Positions 19,215 to 30,389 of a stretch of 64,000 bases of DNA are shown piece after piece. The position numbers and the translations under genes were made by a program. The notes under the pieces were generated by a model. It worked only from the letters and a program-made list of their open reading frames with translations, was not told where the DNA came from and searched no databases. Within the stretch, counting starts at the first letter, position 1. Each line of letters starts with the position of its first letter. The stretch lies in NCBI RefSeq assembly GCF_001463745.1, contig NZ_BBWJ01000047.1, positions 46,482-110,481 of the forward strand. The letters are read 5' to 3'. This DNA comes from Aureimonas sp. AU22 (lineage in GTDB: Bacteria > Pseudomonadota > Alphaproteobacteria > Rhizobiales > Rhizobiaceae).

Positions 19215-19808
19215 ATGTTCGCACTCGTCCGCCACGAGCGATTTTCCCAGGAGATTCGCAAAAGCCGTTTCCTGGTACAGGCCGCACCGATCGAGGCGGA
19301 GACCGATGCCAAGCGTCTCCTTGCCGAATGGAGCGAACCGCAGGCCAACCACAATTGCTGGGCGTGGCGGATCGGGAGCGTGTATCGTTTCAGCGACGAC
19401 GGCGAGCCGGGTGGGACCGCCGCCAAGCCGATCCTCCAGGCGATCGACGGGCAGGAGCTCGATCGGGTCCTCGTCGTGGTCACGCGCTGGTTCGGCGGCG
19501 TGCTCCTGGGCGCCGGCGGCCTGATCCGCGCCTATGGCGGCACCGCCGCGTCGTGCCTCCGAGCGGCCGAGAGGGTGCCGCTGATCGCCACCGTGGCCGT
19601 CGACCTCGACTGCGCCTTTTCCGATCTCGCCCTGGTGCAGTCGCGCCTCGTCGCCTTCGACGGCGTGCGGATCGAGGAACAGAGCTTCACCGATACGGGC
19701 GCGCGAATCCGCGCTCGCTTGCCTGTCGACGCGGCCGACGCGCTCACCGCCGCGCTCGTCGATCTGACAAGCGGCCGGCTCGGCGTCCGGCGCGAGAAAC
19801 CCGCCTAG
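19215..19808 (+). CDS. YigZ/IMPACT family protein (UPF0029)
   Basis: The 197-residue protein has the IMPACT N-terminal domain with the conserved blocks RKSRFLV, NHNCWAWR, SDDGEPGGTAAKPIL and VTRWFGGVLLGAGGLIRAY, followed by a ferredoxin-like DUF1949 domain. The fold is thought to bind RNA or ribosome-associated factors; its bacterial function is unknown. Its stop overlaps the stop of the convergent Nudix gene by 4 bases. Confidence 0.9.
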   Translation: MFALVRHERFSQEIRKSRFLVQAAPIEAETDAKRLLAEWSEPQANHNCWAWRIGSVYRFSDDGEPGGTAAKPILQAIDGQELDRVLVVVTRWFGGVLLGAGGLIRAYGGTAASCLRAAERVPLIATVAVDLDCAFSDLALVQSRLVAFDGVRIEEQSFTDTGARIRARLPVDAADALTAALVDLTSGRLGVRREKPA

Positions 19809-20371
19809 AACTCGCCGACAGGCAGCGGCCGCCCGTCCGGCATCCGGTCGCCCGCCGCGCCTTCCGGATTGCCGAAGGGGACCGGCGGCGCGCCGTTCTC
19901 GGCCTCGCGCTCGTGGTTCAAGGCCCAATGGACGGAGGGAAAGGCGAGGTCGTCCCAAGGGATCTCGTCCCAGGCGAAGAGCCCGAGTTCCAGCGTCTCG
20001 ACCCCGGCCGCGACGTCGGGCGATGCGAGCCGGGCGCGAAAGATGAGCTGGACCTGGCTGATGCGCGGCACGGAGTAGACCGCGAGAAGCCGCTCGATCG
20101 CGAGCGCCGCGCCCGCTTCCTCGCGCGCCTCGCGCATGGCGCCGCCCTCCGGCGTCTCGTTCAGCTCCATGTAGCCGGCAGGGATGGTCCAGAACCCCCG
20201 GCGCGGCTCGATCGCGCGCCGGCACAGGAGGATGCGGCCCTCGTGGCGCACCACGGAACCGACGACGATCTTGGGGTTCTCGTAGGCGACAAAGCCGCAG
20301 CGATCGCAGGTCTTGCGCGGCAGGACGTCGCCTTCGGGAAGACGGACGGAAAAGGCAGGTTCAAACGTCAT
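19805..20371 (-). CDS. Nudix hydrolase with a CxxC element
   Basis: This encodes 188 residues. A CDRCGFVAYENP element (one CxxC) precedes a Nudix domain. The Nudix box, about 23 residues, runs from GYMELNETPEGGA through REAREEAGA with the catalytic REAxEEAG core. The layout matches ADP-ribose or NADH pyrophosphatase-like proteins of COG1051; the substrate is uncertain. ATG at 20371 is preferred because upstream sequence has no family match. The gene is convergent with yigZ. Confidence 0.88.
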   Translation of the reverse strand: MTFEPAFSVRLPEGDVLPRKTCDRCGFVAYENPKIVVGSVVRHEGRILLCRRAIEPRRGFWTIPAGYMELNETPEGGAMREAREEAGAALAIERLLAVYSVPRISQVQLIFRARLASPDVAAGVETLELGLFAWDEIPWDDLAFPSVHWALNHEREAENGAPPVPFGNPEGAAGDRMPDGRPLPVGEF

Positions 20372-20483
20372 GGGCGCGAAGATATGGCACCGGCGTCGGC
20401 CGGCGACGGGTGCGCTGGCGAGCCCCCACACTTTGCGGTAGACCCGAGGGCAAGCCGGCCTTACCGCCTCGAGGACAGGTGCC

Positions 20484-21698
20484 ATGCCCACAACCGTCCG
20501 CTCCCCGTGGATCGCCCTTCTCTGCGGCGCGGTGATCGTCACCATCGCGATGGGGCTGCGCCAGAGCTACGGGCTTCTGTTGCGGCCGGTGGAGCTCGAG
20601 ATCGGCGTAGGGCGGGAAGCGTTCGGGCTCGCCATCGCGCTGCAGAACCTCCTTCTCGGTCTGGCCCAACCCTTCGTCGGCGCGCTGGCGGACCGGCACG
20701 GCGCCGGGCGCGTCGCGGCGGCGGGCGGCCTTCTCTACGCCGTCAGCCTCGTCCTCGCCTCGCAGGCCGCGGGCGCCTTCGGCCTTCAGATGACGCTCGG
20801 CACCCTTCTCGGCCTCGCCATGACGGGGGTGACGTTCGTGGTGGTGCTCGGCGCGGTTGGGCGCTTCGTGCCGGCGGAGAAGCGGGGGCTCGCCTTCGGC
20901 ATCGTGACCGCCGGCGGCTCGGTCGGCCAGTTCCTTCTCGTGCCGGCCATGCAGATCGCGATCGCCGGGCTGGGCTGGCGCGGCGCGCTTCTGGCCGGCG
21001 CCGCGCTCTCGGCCGCGATGATCGTGCTGGCGGCCGGCATCGCGGGGCGCACGTCCGCCGCGCCGTCCGCCTCGGCTGTGCCCCAGCAGAGCATCAAGGA
21101 GGCGTTGCGCCAGGCCGGCGGCCACAGCGGCTACTGGCTGCTCAACGTCGGCTTCTTCGTCTGCGGCTTTCATGTCGCCTTCATCGCGACCCACCTTCCG
21201 GCCTTTCTGGCGGACCAGGGCCTGGACCCGAGCGTCGGCGCGCGGGCGCTGGCGCTGGTCGGGCTCTTCAACATCTTCGGCTCCTATGCCTTCGGCCTCT
21301 CGGCCGACCGGCTGCGCAAGAAGAACGTGCTCGCGGCTATCTATTTCGGCCGCGCGGTCGTCATCGCCGGCTTCCTCGCCGTGCCCTTCACGCCGCTTTC
21401 GGCCACCGTCTTCGCCTGCGCCATGGGCTTCCTCTGGCTCGGCACCGTGCCCCTGACGAGTGGGCTCGTGGGCCAGATTTTCGGCGTGCGATACCTCTCG
21501 ACCCTGTTCGGTATCGTGTTCATGAGCCACCAGATCGGTGCCTTCTTCGGCGCCTGGGCGGCCGGCCTCCTGTTCGAGCGCACCGGGAGCTACGACCTCG
21601 CCTGGACCGTGTCCATCGCCCTGGCGATCATTGCCGGGGTCGCCAACCTGCCGATCCGCGACGCGCCGCTGGCGCGGCCGGCTGGGGCCGCCGCATGA
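20484..21698 (+). CDS. major facilitator superfamily transporter
   Basis: The 404-residue protein has 12 predicted transmembrane helices in two halves. The loop 2-3 motif reads GALADRHGAGRV, the loop between helices 8 and 9 reads GLSADRLRKKNVLA, and it resembles the monocarboxylate/oxalate-formate antiporter-like MFS branch. The substrate is unknown. Its stop overlaps the start of a 41-residue membrane peptide gene. Confidence 0.87.
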   Translation: MPTTVRSPWIALLCGAVIVTIAMGLRQSYGLLLRPVELEIGVGREAFGLAIALQNLLLGLAQPFVGALADRHGAGRVAAAGGLLYAVSLVLASQAAGAFGLQMTLGTLLGLAMTGVTFVVVLGAVGRFVPAEKRGLAFGIVTAGGSVGQFLLVPAMQIAIAGLGWRGALLAGAALSAAMIVLAAGIAGRTSAAPSASAVPQQSIKEALRQAGGHSGYWLLNVGFFVCGFHVAFIATHLPAFLADQGLDPSVGARALALVGLFNIFGSYAFGLSADRLRKKNVLAAIYFGRAVVIAGFLAVPFTPLSATVFACAMGFLWLGTVPLTSGLVGQIFGVRYLSTLFGIVFMSHQIGAFFGAWAAGLLFERTGSYDLAWTVSIALAIIAGVANLPIRDAPLARPAGAAA

Positions 21699-21820
21699 GC
21701 CGCACGGTTGAATTTGCCGCGCTCGGCCTTCTCGCCGCGCTCTCGGCCCTCGGCTACACGCTGTGGCAGGCCGAGGGTCTCGGTCTCTGGACCGGGATGG
21801 CGTTCGGCTTCTGCCTCTAG
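21695..21820 (+). CDS. 41-residue single-helix membrane peptide
   Basis: A short frame starts in the ATGA overlap with the MFS gene and encodes MSRTVEFAALGLLAALSALG and 21 further residues. Most of it is one hydrophobic helix (about residues 6-40). I recognise no family. The start-stop overlap suggests translational coupling to the transporter, and its stop overlaps the convergent ccmG stop by 4 bases. It may be a small accessory subunit, or may be untranslated. Confidence 0.45.
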   Translation: MSRTVEFAALGLLAALSALGYTLWQAEGLGLWTGMAFGFCL

Positions 21821-22410
21821 GACTGCGGCGACCCGATCTTCGCGAGCGCCGGCAGAAGACCGCCCTCCACGCCGGCCTTCGTCAGCGGCCCGGTCTGCTT
21901 CCAGAGGATCGTGCCGTCCCCGCCGACCAGGAAGGTCTCGGGCACGCCGTAGACGCCCCAGTCGATGGTGGAGCGCCCCGCCTCGTCTGTGCCGATCGCA
22001 TCGAACGGGTTGCCGAAGTCGCTGAGGAAGGCCAGCGCGTTCTCCGGCTTGTCCTTGTAGTTGATGGCCACGATCTCGAATCGCGGGTCCTTCGAGAGCG
22101 CCATCAGCGCCGGGTGCTCCTGCCGGCAGGGCACGCACCACGAGGCAAAAACGTTGACGAGACGTACCCGGCCGTCGCCCGGCACGAGATCAAGCCCCGG
22201 CACCGGGGCACCGGACGCGTCCTTGAGCCCGGCAAGAGGCGGAAGCCGCGTTTCGGGCGCCGGCTTGCCGATCAAGGCGGAAGGGAGGACCTGCGGGTCG
22301 TGGCCCGAAACGAGCTGGTAGAGGAAGACGCCCGCCAGCCCCGCGAAGACCACCACGGGCAGCATCACGAGGAGAGGTCTGCGGCGCGGGCGCTGCGTCG
22401 CCTCGTTCAT
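21817..22410 (-). CDS. ccmG: cytochrome c maturation thioredoxin (CcmG/DsbE)
   Basis: This 197-residue protein has an N-terminal membrane anchor (about residues 12-33) and a periplasmic thioredoxin fold with the redox motif WCVPC in NVFASWCVPCRQEHP, and the conserved GVYGVPETFLV cis-proline loop. It reduces apocytochrome cysteines before heme attachment. It ends the ccmABCDG cluster and overlaps ccmD by an ATGA junction. Confidence 0.95.
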   Translation of the reverse strand: MNEATQRPRRRPLLVMLPVVVFAGLAGVFLYQLVSGHDPQVLPSALIGKPAPETRLPPLAGLKDASGAPVPGLDLVPGDGRVRLVNVFASWCVPCRQEHPALMALSKDPRFEIVAINYKDKPENALAFLSDFGNPFDAIGTDEAGRSTIDWGVYGVPETFLVGGDGTILWKQTGPLTKAGVEGGLLPALAKIGSPQS

Positions 22411-22562
22411 CGTGCCCGCCCCCGGCCGCTCGCGGCCTCCAGCGCGGCGAGCCGGCGCTTCACCGAGCGCGCGTCCAGAAACACCCAGAGGCAGAGGGCA
22501 CCCAGCGCGAAGGCGGCCATGCCATAGGCCGCGGCCACGAAGGCGAAGTAGCTGTCGGCCAT
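22407..22562 (-). CDS. ccmD: heme exporter protein CcmD
   Basis: The 51-residue product begins MADSYFAFVAAAYG, has one transmembrane helix (about 6-29) and a basic C-terminus containing SVKRRLAALE, as in CcmD. CcmD stabilises holo-CcmE release from the CcmABC complex. It lies 1 base after the ccmC stop and its TGA overlaps the ccmG ATG. Confidence 0.9.
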   Translation of the reverse strand: MADSYFAFVAAAYGMAAFALGALCLWVFLDARSVKRRLAALEAASGRGRAR

Positions 22563-22563
22563 C

Positions 22564-23316
22564 TCAGGCGCTCCCGAGCGCTTGGCGACGCTGCAGGCTG
22601 AGGAGACGCCGGCGGCGGATCTCGGTGCGCATGGCGGTGAGGTGGAGGGCGAAGAACAACATCGAGAAGCCGAGGGCCGACAGAAGAAGCGGCCAGAGAT
22701 AGGCGGGGTCGAGCGTCGGCCCGTCCATGCGCAGGACGCTGGCGGGCTGGTGCAGCGTGTTCCACCAGTCCACCGAAAATTTGATGATCGGGATGATCAC
22801 GAAGCCGACCAGCACAAAGACCGCCGCCATGCGCCCCGCGCGCTGCGGCTCCTCGAAGGCGCGCGTCAGCGCGATCAGGCCGAGATACATCAGGAACAGG
22901 ACGAAGACGGAGGTCAGCCGCGCGTCCCAGACCCACCAGGTGCCCCACATCGGCCGCCCCCATACCGAACCGGTGAAGAGGCAGAGGAAGGTGAACACCG
23001 CACCGATCGGGGCCGCCGCGCGGATCGAGACCTCGGCGATCGGGTGGCGCCAGACGAGGAGCCCGAGCGCGGAGACGCTCATCACCGTCCAGACCATCAT
23101 CGACAGCCAGGCGAAGGGCACGTGGACGAAGAGGATGCGCACGGTCGCGCCCTGCTGGTAGTCCTCCGGCGCCGCGAGGCCAAGACCGAGACCGGCAGCG
23201 AGAAACGCAAGCGCGATGGCGTAGAGCCAGGGCTGGACACGACCCGAGATCTCCAGGAACCGGGTCGGGTTCGCCAGCAGGGCGAAGCGGGAAGGACGGG
23301 CGGCGAGGTCGCTCAT
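22564..23316 (-). CDS. ccmC: heme exporter/lyase protein CcmC
   Basis: The 250-residue protein has six transmembrane helices and the periplasmic tryptophan-rich motif WGTWWVWD, with conserved histidines in FVHVPFAW and NTLHQPAS. CcmC loads heme onto CcmE. It is separated from ccmB by an acetyltransferase gene and followed at once by ccmD. Confidence 0.97.
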   Translation of the reverse strand: MSDLAARPSRFALLANPTRFLEISGRVQPWLYAIALAFLAAGLGLGLAAPEDYQQGATVRILFVHVPFAWLSMMVWTVMSVSALGLLVWRHPIAEVSIRAAAPIGAVFTFLCLFTGSVWGRPMWGTWWVWDARLTSVFVLFLMYLGLIALTRAFEEPQRAGRMAAVFVLVGFVIIPIIKFSVDWWNTLHQPASVLRMDGPTLDPAYLWPLLLSALGFSMLFFALHLTAMRTEIRRRRLLSLQRRQALGSA

Positions 23317-23356
23317 GGGGTCAAGCTTTAGAACGGCTCTGTGTCCGCCGCAAACG

Positions 23357-23797
23357 TCAGGTGCCCTTGGCGGGACGCCCGCCGATCCACGTCGCCATGC
23401 CGATGGAGGCCGGCATCACCGGCTCGAAGCCGAACTGGGCGTAGAGATGGCGCGCGTCGCCGTCGGCGATCAGGCTGACATAGGCGCTGTTCGGGGCATT
23501 TTCGTGGAGCCATTCCATCAGCGCGGCGACGATGCGCTTGCCGAGGCCCCTGCCCTGGTGCTCGGGCTCCACGGCGATGTCGACGACCTGGTAGTGACAG
23601 CCGCCGTCGCCGATCACGCGGCCCATGGCCACGGTGCGTCCCTCGAACCGCACGATCGCGGCGTGGAGCGTCCCCTTCAGGCCGCGTTCGGCCGCCTCCT
23701 GCGTCTTGGTGCTGAGGTCCGTCACTTCGCGCAGGCGGCGGTAGTCGGACACGGAAGGGGCTTCGGCGAGGAGATCGTAGGTCATCGGATCCGGCAT
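23357..23797 (-). CDS. GNAT family N-acetyltransferase within the ccm cluster
   Basis: This 146-residue GNAT has the acetyl-CoA motif VDIAVEPEHQGRGLGKRI and a C-terminal LYAQFGFEP segment. Its ATG at 23797 overlaps the ccmB stop (ATGA), so it appears translationally coupled, and it lies 40 bases before ccmC. Its substrate is unknown, and nothing in the sequence shows a role in cytochrome maturation; it may simply have been inserted. Confidence 0.85.
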   Translation of the reverse strand: MPDPMTYDLLAEAPSVSDYRRLREVTDLSTKTQEAAERGLKGTLHAAIVRFEGRTVAMGRVIGDGGCHYQVVDIAVEPEHQGRGLGKRIVAALMEWLHENAPNSAYVSLIADGDARHLYAQFGFEPVMPASIGMATWIGGRPAKGT

Positions 23798-24456
23798 CAG
23801 TCGGAGGAGAGCTTGAGCGCCGCGGCCGCGGCCAGCGGGCCGAGGACGGCGTAGAGAAGCGTCAACGCGCACAAGATCAGGAAGGGCGAGCGGAACGGGG
23901 CGGGATCGTTGACCGCGCCGTAGGTGGCGGCGACGCCGAAGATCAGCACCGGCACCGCGAGCGGCAGAACCAGCACGGAGACGAGAACGCCGCCGCGCGG
24001 CAGGGAGGCTGCGACCCCCGCCCCTACCGCGCCGATCAGGACGATCGCGGGCGTGCCGACGAGTAGCGTCAGCGCGGTGGCGAAGAGGGCCGAAGGCTCC
24101 AGCGCCAGGAACAACCCGAGGAGCGGGCTCGCCACCACCAGCGGCAGGCAGGACGCCACCCAGAGCGCCGCGCATTTCGACAGGATCGCCAGCGACGGCG
24201 CGACGGGGCCGGTCAGGATCAAGTCGAGCCCGCCGTCGTCGCGATCGGCCTGGAACAAGCGATCGAGCGTGAGAAGCGTCGACAACAGCGCACCAATCCA
24301 CAGGATCGCCGGCCCGATGCGCGACAGGAGCGCCAGGTCCGGCCCGACGCCGAAGGGAATGGTCGCGACGACAGCCAGAAAGAACACGACGCCGACGAGC
24401 CCGCCGCCCGATCCCGACAATTGCAGCGCGAGGTCGCGCAGGAAGAGGGCGCGCAT
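23797..24456 (-). CDS. ccmB: heme exporter ABC permease CcmB
   Basis: The 219-residue membrane protein has six hydrophobic segments. Characteristic pieces are LDRLFQADRDDGGLD and a C-terminal FRSPFLILCALTLLYAVLGP. It forms the CcmABCD complex that releases heme-loaded CcmE. Its ATG overlaps the ccmA stop, and its stop overlaps the next GNAT start. Confidence 0.95.
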   Translation of the reverse strand: MRALFLRDLALQLSGSGGGLVGVVFFLAVVATIPFGVGPDLALLSRIGPAILWIGALLSTLLTLDRLFQADRDDGGLDLILTGPVAPSLAILSKCAALWVASCLPLVVASPLLGLFLALEPSALFATALTLLVGTPAIVLIGAVGAGVAASLPRGGVLVSVLVLPLAVPVLIFGVAATYGAVNDPAPFRSPFLILCALTLLYAVLGPLAAAAALKLSSD

Positions 24457-25127
24457 CAGCCGATCTCGTCCCAGCCGCCGGCATCTCCGACGGGGATGTC
24501 CGACGGCGGCAGCGGCTCCAGCGTCAACCGTCGCGCCGGCCCGACATCCAGCGGCTGGTGCGTCGCGGCGATCACGATGCCGCCGGTCGCCAACCGCTCG
24601 CGGCACAGCGCGGCGATCCGCTCCTGCGAGGCGCTGTCGAGCGCCGTGGTCGGTTCGTCGAGCAGCCAGACGGGGCGATCGCCGACGAGAAGCCGTGCGA
24701 AGGCCGCGCGCCGCTGTTGCCCAGCCGACAGGACGCCCACCGCCAGCGCCCCTGCCCCTTCAAGCCCCACGGCCGCCAGCGCCTCGTCCGGTGTCCGCGC
24801 CGGCGATCGGAGATAAGCCCGCCAGAAGCCGAGCTCGGCCCCCACCGTGCGTCCCGGCTTCATCGCGTTGCGGTGGCCGAGATAGTGGCTGGCGTCGATC
24901 GGCCGCCGCGCCGGCTCGCCGTCGGGAGCGTTCGCCCCTGAGATCCCCACCCTGCCCGCCATCGGCGGCAGCAGTCCCGCCAGGGTGCGCAGAAGCGTCG
25001 ACTTGCCCGCCCCGTTCGGCCCGGTCACCACCAGCGCCTCGCCCGCCCGCAGCACCATGTCGATCGGCCGACCGAGTGCCCGTCGGCCGCGGCCGACGAC
25101 GAGGCCGGAAAGGGTGAGTTGCAGCAC
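24456..25127 (-). CDS. ccmA: heme exporter ABC ATPase CcmA
   Basis: This 223-residue ATPase has Walker A GPNGAGKST, the signature LSAGQQRRAAFARLL and Walker B VWLLDEPTTALD. The start is GTG at 25127. ATP hydrolysis drives release of holo-CcmE from CcmC and CcmD. It opens the cluster ccmA-ccmB-GNAT-ccmC-ccmD-ccmG and faces acnA across a 375-base gap. Confidence 0.95.
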   Translation of the reverse strand: MLQLTLSGLVVGRGRRALGRPIDMVLRAGEALVVTGPNGAGKSTLLRTLAGLLPPMAGRVGISGANAPDGEPARRPIDASHYLGHRNAMKPGRTVGAELGFWRAYLRSPARTPDEALAAVGLEGAGALAVGVLSAGQQRRAAFARLLVGDRPVWLLDEPTTALDSASQERIAALCRERLATGGIVIAATHQPLDVGPARRLTLEPLPPSDIPVGDAGGWDEIG

Positions 25128-25502
25128 GGGCGGGACGGCCTTCCCACGAGCCCTTTCAAGGCGGCTCGAACAGTTTCGGCTTGCGTTTTGGCGGGCGGAC
25201 CGCGCGAACGCAAGCCGCGATCGGCGAGAATGGAGCGAGGGTGGAATTGGCTAACCCAAAGGACGGGCCGTGCGGCTTTCCCCCTTTATAGCCATTACAA
25301 TCTTCCCTATAAGGCCCCCAACCACTCCAGCGACCGGCGTGGAGTCATCAGCGCCGATCTCCGTGCCCCGCCTCACATTCGGCGGGTACTGAGGCGGACG
25401 GGCGGAAATGGTCGTACCCGCATCTCCAACGCGCTGCTCCACGCGGCGCGGCGGTCGTTCGCCTTTCGGACATTCTTTGGTTCGAGAAGGAACGAGAGTT
25501 CT
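25128..25502. other. divergent regulatory region between ccmA and acnA
   Basis: This 375-base gap separates two divergent transcription units. An AT-rich patch at about 25283-25313 contains TTTATAG, TACAAT and CTATAA, which could be -10 elements for acnA, but I see no convincing -35 partner. An open frame continuous with acnA crosses it but lacks coding character. No RNA gene is recognisable. Confidence 0.45.
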
Positions 25503-28256
<2,754 letters not shown>

Positions 28257-28284
28257 TCCGCCGACGCGCAGACCTATGCGCCTG

Positions 28285-28318
28285 AAGCGCCGCCGCCCGG
28301 AAGGGCGGCGGCGCTTCT
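28285..28318 (+). terminator. terminator of acnA
   Basis: A perfect 14-bp stem (28285-28298 with 28303-28316) with a GGAA loop is followed by a short pyrimidine stretch. It lies 28 bases after the acnA stop. Confidence 0.85.
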
Positions 28319-28431
28319 CGTTGGGGCTTTCGCTTCACCCCCAATTGAACGCACCGCGATCGATGAACGCTTCATCCGGCCGGCTGTCCGGTCCATTTAC
28401 ATGGGATCGAAGCGGGACGGAGCCGAACCTC

Positions 28432-29211
28432 GTGGCGTCATGCCGACTGTCCGCCTCCGGGCTGTTCGCCCTTGCCGTCCTGGCGCTCGCGACGGCCTTG
28501 CCGTCAGCGGCGCAGGATCGCAGCGTGTCCAGCCGCGACGTGCGCGGTGTGCTCGAACTCTTCACCAGCCAGAGCTGCCGCGATTGTCCGCCGGCCAGCG
28601 ACATCGCCATGCGACTCGGAGCCGCCTCCGACGTCGTCGTGCTCGCCTACCACGTGGACTACTGGGACTACACCGGCTGGCGCGATCCCCTCGCCGACCG
28701 CAAGAACACGGACCGACAGAAAGCCTATGCCAAGCGCCTCAAGCTCGGGGCGCTGGTCACGCCCCAGGTCGTCGTCAACGGCCGGCAGGCGGTGGACGGC
28801 AGCGACGAGCGGGCCGTGGCGAAGGCGATGACGCAGTCCCCGCTTGGCACGCCTGAGGCATCCGGCGAAATCCGCATGCGCACGCAAGGGGACGCGCTCC
28901 ATATCCAGGCGAGCGCGGCGGCCGTCGATCCCGAGCGGCCGCCGATCCTCGTGCTCGTCACCTATTCCGAGCGTGTGGAAACGATCGTGTCGCATGGCGC
29001 GCAGGCGGGCCGGACGCTCGTCGACCACTACCCCGTGCGCGACTGGCGCATTCTCGGATCGGTGGACCAAAACGCCATCGAGGTGGATATGCCGCTCGGT
29101 CTCCTGACCGAGGACGGCGCCGGGCGCATGGGCCTTGCGGCGCTCCTCCAGTCGGTCGGCGCGGACAACAAACCGGGTCCGATCCTTGCCGCGGCGGCCC
29201 TCGAGTTCTAG
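28432..29211 (+). CDS. DUF1223 thioredoxin-like exported protein
   Basis: This 259-residue product (from GTG 28432) has a signal peptide ending LPSAAQ and then a DUF1223 domain: LELFTSQSCRDCPPAS with a CxxC pair, AYHVDYWDYTGWRDP, and RKNTDRQKAY. The domain is thioredoxin-like, of unknown function, probably periplasmic. An in-frame ATG at 28363 would add 23 residues before the signal and is an alternative; starts further upstream would overlap the acnA terminator. DUF1223 after acnA is a recurrent Rhizobiales arrangement. Confidence 0.83.
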   Translation: MASCRLSASGLFALAVLALATALPSAAQDRSVSSRDVRGVLELFTSQSCRDCPPASDIAMRLGAASDVVVLAYHVDYWDYTGWRDPLADRKNTDRQKAYAKRLKLGALVTPQVVVNGRQAVDGSDERAVAKAMTQSPLGTPEASGEIRMRTQGDALHIQASAAAVDPERPPILVLVTYSERVETIVSHGAQAGRTLVDHYPVRDWRILGSVDQNAIEVDMPLGLLTEDGAGRMGLAALLQSVGADNKPGPILAAAALEF

Positions 29212-29419
29212 GAGGCGTCGGGCGAAGGCGGCTTCGGCTTCCATGCTCGAAGGGTCCGCCACGACGGGATGCCGGAGCCTCGCCGGCCATCGATCTTTCG
29301 GGGAGGAACCCGTCGGCGACGCCCCGCTTCCCCGACCGGCGTTGCAACCGGCTGGGCCGGCGTCCATTTCCATGACAGGATGATGTCGCAGGCTGACCGG
29401 CCTCGACATCGCATGTCCT

Positions 29420-29450
29420 GTCCCGCGGGGCGCCGGCGCGCCGGCGGGAC
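29420..29450. other. GC palindrome and hairpin before the DUF2794 gene
   Basis: A 16-base perfect palindrome at 29431-29446 lies inside a longer inverted repeat (GTCCCG at 29420-29425 with CGGGAC at 29445-29450). It ends 11 bases before the ATG at 29462, so a transcript would carry a stable hairpin next to the ribosome binding region. There is no T-run. Confidence 0.45.
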
Positions 29451-29461
29451 GGAAATGGGGA

Positions 29462-29842
29462 ATGGACGATTTGACCGATTCACTGCCGCAGCCTTCCGCC
29501 ACCCTCATCGACCTCGCACAGGCTCGAGGGTCCGCCGTTCCGGAGATCGTCTCCTTCGACCGGCACGAACTCGGGCAGATCCTTCGGGTCTACGGACGGA
29601 TGGTGGCGGCCGGCGAATGGCGCGACTACGCGATCGACACGCTGCGGGATCGAGCCGTCTTCTCCATATTCCGACGGGCCTCGGAGATGCCGCTCTTTCG
29701 CATCGAGAAGAACCCGAAGCTCGCGCGGCGGCAGGGCGCCTACAGCGTCACCGCGGCGAGCGGCCTCGTGATGAAGCGCGGCCACGAGCTCGAGCCGGTG
29801 CTGCGCGTCTTCGACAAGAGCCTCAAGCTCATCGAGGACTGA
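29462..29842 (+). CDS. DUF2794 family protein
   Basis: The 126-residue protein matches the small alphaproteobacterial DUF2794 family: VSFDRHELGQILRVYGRMVA, WRDYAID, then AVFSIFRRASEMPLFRIEK and a basic ending. No signal peptide or membrane segment is seen and its function is unknown. Its 3' end overlaps the convergent isochorismatase gene by 14 bases. The upstream hairpin may affect translation. Confidence 0.85.
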   Translation: MDDLTDSLPQPSATLIDLAQARGSAVPEIVSFDRHELGQILRVYGRMVAAGEWRDYAIDTLRDRAVFSIFRRASEMPLFRIEKNPKLARRQGAYSVTAASGLVMKRGHELEPVLRVFDKSLKLIED

Positions 29843-30389
29843 CGCCGAGGATCACCGCCTCGGTGCTGGCGATCCGCGCGAACTCGCCCGACAGGTTGGC
29901 AAGGCTCATCGCATGCACGGCTTCGGCCGGATGCACGGTTCCGTCCGGCCCCTCGAGGTCGAAGGTCCAGCACGCGTCGTGCGCCAGCACGGCGTCGAAG
30001 CCGAGGTTGCCGGCCATGCGCGTCGTGGTCTCGACGCAGTGGTTCGTCGTCGCGCCGCAGATCACCGTCGTCCGGACATCAGCTGCACGAAGGCGCGCTT
30101 CGAGATCGGTGCCGATGAAGGCGCTGTTGACGCGCTTTGCGATCACCGGCTCGCCCTCGCGCTCGCGCGCCGCAGCCTCCACCGCAAAGCCGCTGGCGTC
30201 CGGGTGGAAGGACGAGCCGGGCGACGGGTTCTCGTGGCGGAAATGGAAGATCGGCAGTCCCGCAGCCCGGAACGCGGCGAGGAGATCGGCGATACGATCG
30301 AGCGCTCCGGGGTTGTTGCGTCGGCGTCCCCCCGCCTCCCATTCGGCGAAGGCGCGTTGTGCGTCGATGACGACGAGCGCCGTCGTCAC
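29829..30389 (-). CDS. isochorismatase-like cysteine hydrolase
   Basis: This 186-residue protein belongs to the isochorismatase fold. The catalytic triad is visible as Asp in ALVVIDAQRAF, Lys in VIAKRVNSAFIGT, and Cys in CGATTNHCVETT. Members hydrolyse amides such as nicotinamide, ureidoacrylate or N-carbamoyl compounds; the substrate is unclear. The start is GTG at 30389, overlapping the stop of the upstream GNAT gene (GTGA), which implies coupled translation. Confidence 0.87.
   Translation of the reverse strand: MTTALVVIDAQRAFAEWEAGGRRRNNPGALDRIADLLAAFRAAGLPIFHFRHENPSPGSSFHPDASGFAVEAAAREREGEPVIAKRVNSAFIGTDLEARLRAADVRTTVICGATTNHCVETTTRMAGNLGFDAVLAHDACWTFDLEGPDGTVHPAEAVHAMSLANLSGEFARIASTEAVILGVSPR

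Noticed and set aside
25119..25502. A 128-residue N-terminal extension of aconitase
   Set aside because: The upstream sequence has no aconitase similarity and overlaps the divergent promoter region. ATG 25503 matches the normal AcnA start.
28276..28431. An upstream start for the DUF1223 protein
   Set aside because: The earliest start would place coding sequence through the acnA terminator, and the added residues are Arg-rich and precede the signal peptide.
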